Below, piece by piece: positions 22,363-24,268 of a stretch of 24,268 bases of DNA. Every line of letters starts with the position of its first letter. The first letter of the stretch is position 1. Made by a program: the position numbers and the translations under genes. The stretch covers positions 1 to 24,268 of the forward strand of contig DSBO01000025.1 in NCBI GenBank assembly GCA_011046015.1. The letters are read 5' to 3'. The notes beneath the pieces are model-generated. The model had not been told where the DNA came from. It made no database searches and was given only the letters and a program-made list of their open reading frames with translations. Source of the DNA: Thioalkalivibrio sp. GTDB taxonomy: Bacteria > Pseudomonadota > Gammaproteobacteria > SpSt-1174.

Positions 22363-22821
22363 CTATCGAAAGAAGCGCTTGACCGAGCGAGACAGCCATC
22401 CTCCCTCGTTGGCATCCGAGGTCAGATTGATCATCTTTTCCTTGACCGCCCCCTGGTAATCGCGATCGTCCTTGCGGATGTGCTCGAACAGCCAGATGGT
22501 GAGGGAGTTGCTCAGCTCATGGGCAACATCTTCACCGGCGACATGGCGGTACTTGTATTCCTTCGCCTTGTCGATAAAGCGCTCGTGCAGCTTCTTGTGC
22601 GCGCGCGTGAACACGTAACCGGCATCCTCCATCAGCGCTTCTTCGAAGGCAAAATGGGACTCTGTATAGTCGATCAGCGAATCGATGACTCCACCCACCA
22701 GCGCCTGGTCACCGCGACCACCGGCGTTATGCAGGTCGACGATCAGGTCTACGATGCGCTGGTGCTGCTGATCGATGACGGGAATTCCCAGGTCGAGATC
22801 TTTCTGCCATTTGATCGTCAT
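22363..22821 (-). CDS. Bacteriohemerythrin
   Basis: Non-heme di-iron oxygen-binding four-helix bundle of 152 residues. All seven iron ligands are visible: H20 (DQQHQRIVDL), H56 and E60 (SHFAFEE), H75 and H79 (RAHKKLHERF), H114 and D119 (EHIRKDD). The W at position 5 in MTIKWQKDLDLG is typical. The C-terminal tail (MINLTSDANEGGWLSRSVKR) extends slightly past the usual end. The ATG at 22819-22821 follows GAGGG with a 7-nt spacer; longer in-frame starts to 22887 lack support. Probable roles are oxygen delivery or sensing, common in microaerophiles. It is convergent with the response regulator. Confidence 0.94.
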   Translation of the reverse strand: MTIKWQKDLDLGIPVIDQQHQRIVDLIVDLHNAGGRGDQALVGGVIDSLIDYTESHFAFEEALMEDAGYVFTRAHKKLHERFIDKAKEYKYRHVAGEDVAHELSNSLTIWLFEHIRKDDRDYQGAVKEKMINLTSDANEGGWLSRSVKRFFR

Positions 22822-23504
22822 GACATACCCTCTAAGAGTGATTTTGTAGGTTTCAGGATTTCGGATCGGCCGGCACGGTGAGGTCACACCGCACCGGCCT
22901 TCATTGGATGGATTTGGTTTGGCGCATCACCGACGGGTACCGCCAACAGTGTTGGAACGCCCCCCGACTCGAAGTCGGCTGGCCGGGTCGACGTGATGGC
23001 GGACGGCGTGACCATGATCGATGACCGCAGGGCCACCTGGGTGTCCAATGGCATCCATCGCACGAGCCCCACGGCTGCCGGGACGGGACGGCATCACCAC
23101 GCCCCGCTTTTCGTCTGCATGGGATCACCGACGGTCGCGCATCATGGTCGGTAGCCTCGGTGTCTTCAGTGACTGTAGTCACTGAAGACACCCCAGCAAC
23201 GAAGCGACGCGAAGTAGCCGAGTACCGCAGTCAACCAAGCACCGCGACATCCCGCTAGAACCATGCTCATTGAGCGTCGCGCCTTTAGCGCACCGGGCCC
23301 GCACATTAGACACAACAATTGGATGGTTATTATCCACGGACGCCCCTCGACCATGCACTACGATAATTTCGTATTCTTCGCATCGAATCAGTCAACGGGT
23401 GTTGCATTGTGCATTATGCATGAACGACTATAACGGTGGGCGCCCGGCACGCGTTACGAGTCAGCCGGGACCGCGTTTAACTGTACGTATCAGCAGAGAC
23501 AAAC
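22822..23504. other. Gene-poor intergenic stretch of 683 bp
   Basis: I see no credible gene here. Short open frames of 60-95 codons exist on both strands but lack ribosome sites, coding codon bias and recognisable motifs. The stretch holds small hairpins (CCGACT-CGA-AGTCGG at 22964-22978 and CCAAC-AGT-GTTGG near 22942), the near-repeat ATCACCGACGG (about 22926 and 23124), and a perfect 15-bp hairpin at 23159-23192. From about 23280 onward it is visibly more AT-rich than the rest of the window and should contain the hemerythrin and rhodanese-modA promoters, which I could not place with confidence. Confidence 0.6.
23159..23192. repeat. Perfect 15-bp inverted repeat with TGTA loop
   Basis: GGTGTCTTCAGTGAC (23159-23173), TGTA, GTCACTGAAGACACC (23178-23192), with no mismatch. 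No T run follows on either strand, so it is not a standard terminator. It could be an operator, a structured RNA element or the end of a decayed mobile element. Confidence 0.85.
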
Positions 23505-23921
23505 ATGCCGAACCAACCTCAACTGGAGATCAGCGTCACCGCGGCTCGTGAACTGGCAGCGATCGGCCTGGCCGTCCTGATGGATATTCGACAGCCCTTC
23601 GAGCTGGCGCTCGAGGGCGAGGTGGAACACGCGGTCTCACTGCCGCTGTTCCGTCTCAAACAGCTGCTGGGGCACCAGCTGACGGAAGACGAACAGGAGC
23701 TGCTGGACGCCGACGAGCCGGACGAGCGAGACATCCGTCATTTTCTCGCCCTGATCAACCAGCACCATATTGGCCGCGACCAGATCCTGCTCTGCCTGTG
23801 CAACAGCGGCCGCCGCAGCCTGCATGCCGCGGCCCTGCTGCGTGAACTCGGTTATGCGCGCAGCCTGTCGGTTCGCGGCGGGATACGCGCCTGGCATGCA
23901 AGCCCGGCCCGGGACAGCTGA
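23505..23921 (+). CDS. Rhodanese-like sulfurtransferase
   Basis: A single-domain rhodanese of 138 residues, cytoplasmic (no signal peptide). The active-site loop is CNSGRRS with catalytic C99, preceded by a second Cys, C97 (LLCLCNSGRRSLHAA). Other family features are the N-terminal LMDIRQPFELALEGEVEHAV (25-44, the DxR motif and IxGA-like strand) and the C-terminal VRGGIRAW (123-130). The middle insert (about 55-78, TEDEQELLDADEPDERD) is acidic. It lies 44 bp upstream of modA and is probably cotranscribed. Possible roles are persulfide transfer, for instance in molybdenum-cofactor sulfuration; the link is inferred from gene order only. Confidence 0.88.
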   Translation: MPNQPQLEISVTAARELAAIGLAVLMDIRQPFELALEGEVEHAVSLPLFRLKQLLGHQLTEDEQELLDADEPDERDIRHFLALINQHHIGRDQILLCLCNSGRRSLHAAALLRELGYARSLSVRGGIRAWHASPARDS

Positions 23922-23965
23922 GCCACAGCCAAATCCTCGATAAAACAACAACAGGAGAAGCAGAA

Positions 23966-24268
23966 ATGCGCTTCAACAAAATTGCGATGATCATTCGAAA
24001 GCGGCTCGCCGCCTTGCTCGTAGTCATCGCGTTTTCCTCGACTCAGAGCTCGGCTGTGGCCGACGAGGTCCTGGTCGCCGTTGCCTCCAACTTCACCGGT
24101 GCGATCACGGTAATCGCCGAGCGCTTCGAACAGCAAACCGGCCATGACGTTGTGCTCAGCTTCGGCTCCACCGGCAAGCACTACGCCCAGATTCGCCACG
24201 GCGCGCCCTACCACGCCTTCTTCGCCGCCGACGTGACGCGACCGCGGCTGCTGGAAGACGAGGGACAC
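23966..24268 (+). CDS. modA: Molybdate-binding periplasmic protein ModA (5' part; runs off window)
   Basis: The first 101 codons of a periplasmic solute-binding protein. The N-terminus (RLAALLVVIAFSSTQSSAVA) is a signal peptide, cleaved near AVA-DEV. The mature start DEVLVAVASNFTGAITVIAE and the segments VLSFGSTGKHYAQI and GAPYHAFFAADV are characteristic of ModA, whose AASN and GSTG serine motifs bind molybdate or tungstate; here the first reads AVASN. The ATG at 23966 follows AGGAG with an 8-9 nt spacer. Downstream modB and modC are expected beyond the edge. The ModE-like gene is 2.4 kb upstream. Confidence 0.9.
   Translation, partial: MRFNKIAMIIRKRLAALLVVIAFSSTQSSAVADEVLVAVASNFTGAITVIAERFEQQTGHDVVLSFGSTGKHYAQIRHGAPYHAFFAADVTRPRLLEDEGH

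Noticed and set aside
22964..22978. Possible tRNA or tRNA fragment around CCGACTCGAAGTCGG
   Set aside because: Only a 6-bp hairpin; no acceptor stem, anticodon arm or T-loop consensus can be assembled around it.
22884..23191. Two overlapping small minus-strand open frames in the intergenic stretch
   Set aside because: No ribosome site, no family similarity that I can see, and codon usage unlike neighbouring genes.

Overview
The window reads as a GC-rich gammaproteobacterial chromosome, most like the Chromatiales/Ectothiorhodospiraceae type of sulfur-oxidising or haloalkaliphilic lineage. That placement is an inference from protein character: a split GcvPA/GcvPB, an N-acetylglutaminylglutamine-type amidotransferase, PCuAC, ModE/ModA and bacteriohemerythrin. 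No rRNA, tRNA, CRISPR array, integrase or transposase is visible.

Layout. (1) 1-3049 is a zinc-uptake locus: zur-znuC-znuB on the minus strand (znuB runs off the left edge) faces znuA on the plus strand across one Zur-box palindrome. (2) 3050-4705 holds an LpxH-like metallophosphoesterase and a membrane-anchored unknown protein, separated by heptanucleotide-repeat elements. (3) 10491-4121 on the minus strand is a glycine-cleavage operon: promoter, tandem glycine riboswitch, intrinsic terminator, gcvT, gcvH, gcvPA, tpx, gcvPB, dgkA and the unknown gene. A thiol peroxidase and a REP-like inverted pair lie between the two halves of the P-protein. (4) 10603-14616 on the plus strand carries a periplasmic copper chaperone (PCuAC), then a PhnD-like binding protein translationally coupled to a membrane HAMP-PAS-GGDEF-EAL protein. 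(5) 14617-14867 is a repeat-filled spacer. (6) 18212-14868 on the minus strand is hyuB plus an asnO-like amidotransferase, an unusual pair. (7) 18344-21559 on the plus strand is sodB, argD, argF and a single-domain ModE. (8) 21692-24268 holds a NarL-type response regulator with Glu in place of the phospho-acceptor Asp, a convergent bacteriohemerythrin, a gene-poor stretch of about 680 bp with a perfect 15-bp hairpin, and a rhodanese gene followed by modA, which runs off the right edge.

How the parts fit. Zur shuts the zinc importer and its own operon when zinc is sufficient. The riboswitch couples glycine level to glycine catabolism. SodB, Tpx and PCuAC are housekeeping oxidative-stress and metal-handling functions. 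The PhnD/GGDEF-EAL pair looks like a ligand-sensing c-di-GMP switch. The NAGGN-type amidotransferase points to osmoadaptation. The right end suggests molybdenum-dependent respiration. Most of the window is ordinary core genome. The places to look again are the hyuB-asnO pair, the Asp-to-Glu regulator, the PhnD-GGDEF-EAL pair, the tpx insertion into the gcv operon, the long inter-aptamer linker in the riboswitch, and the heptamer and REP repeats.
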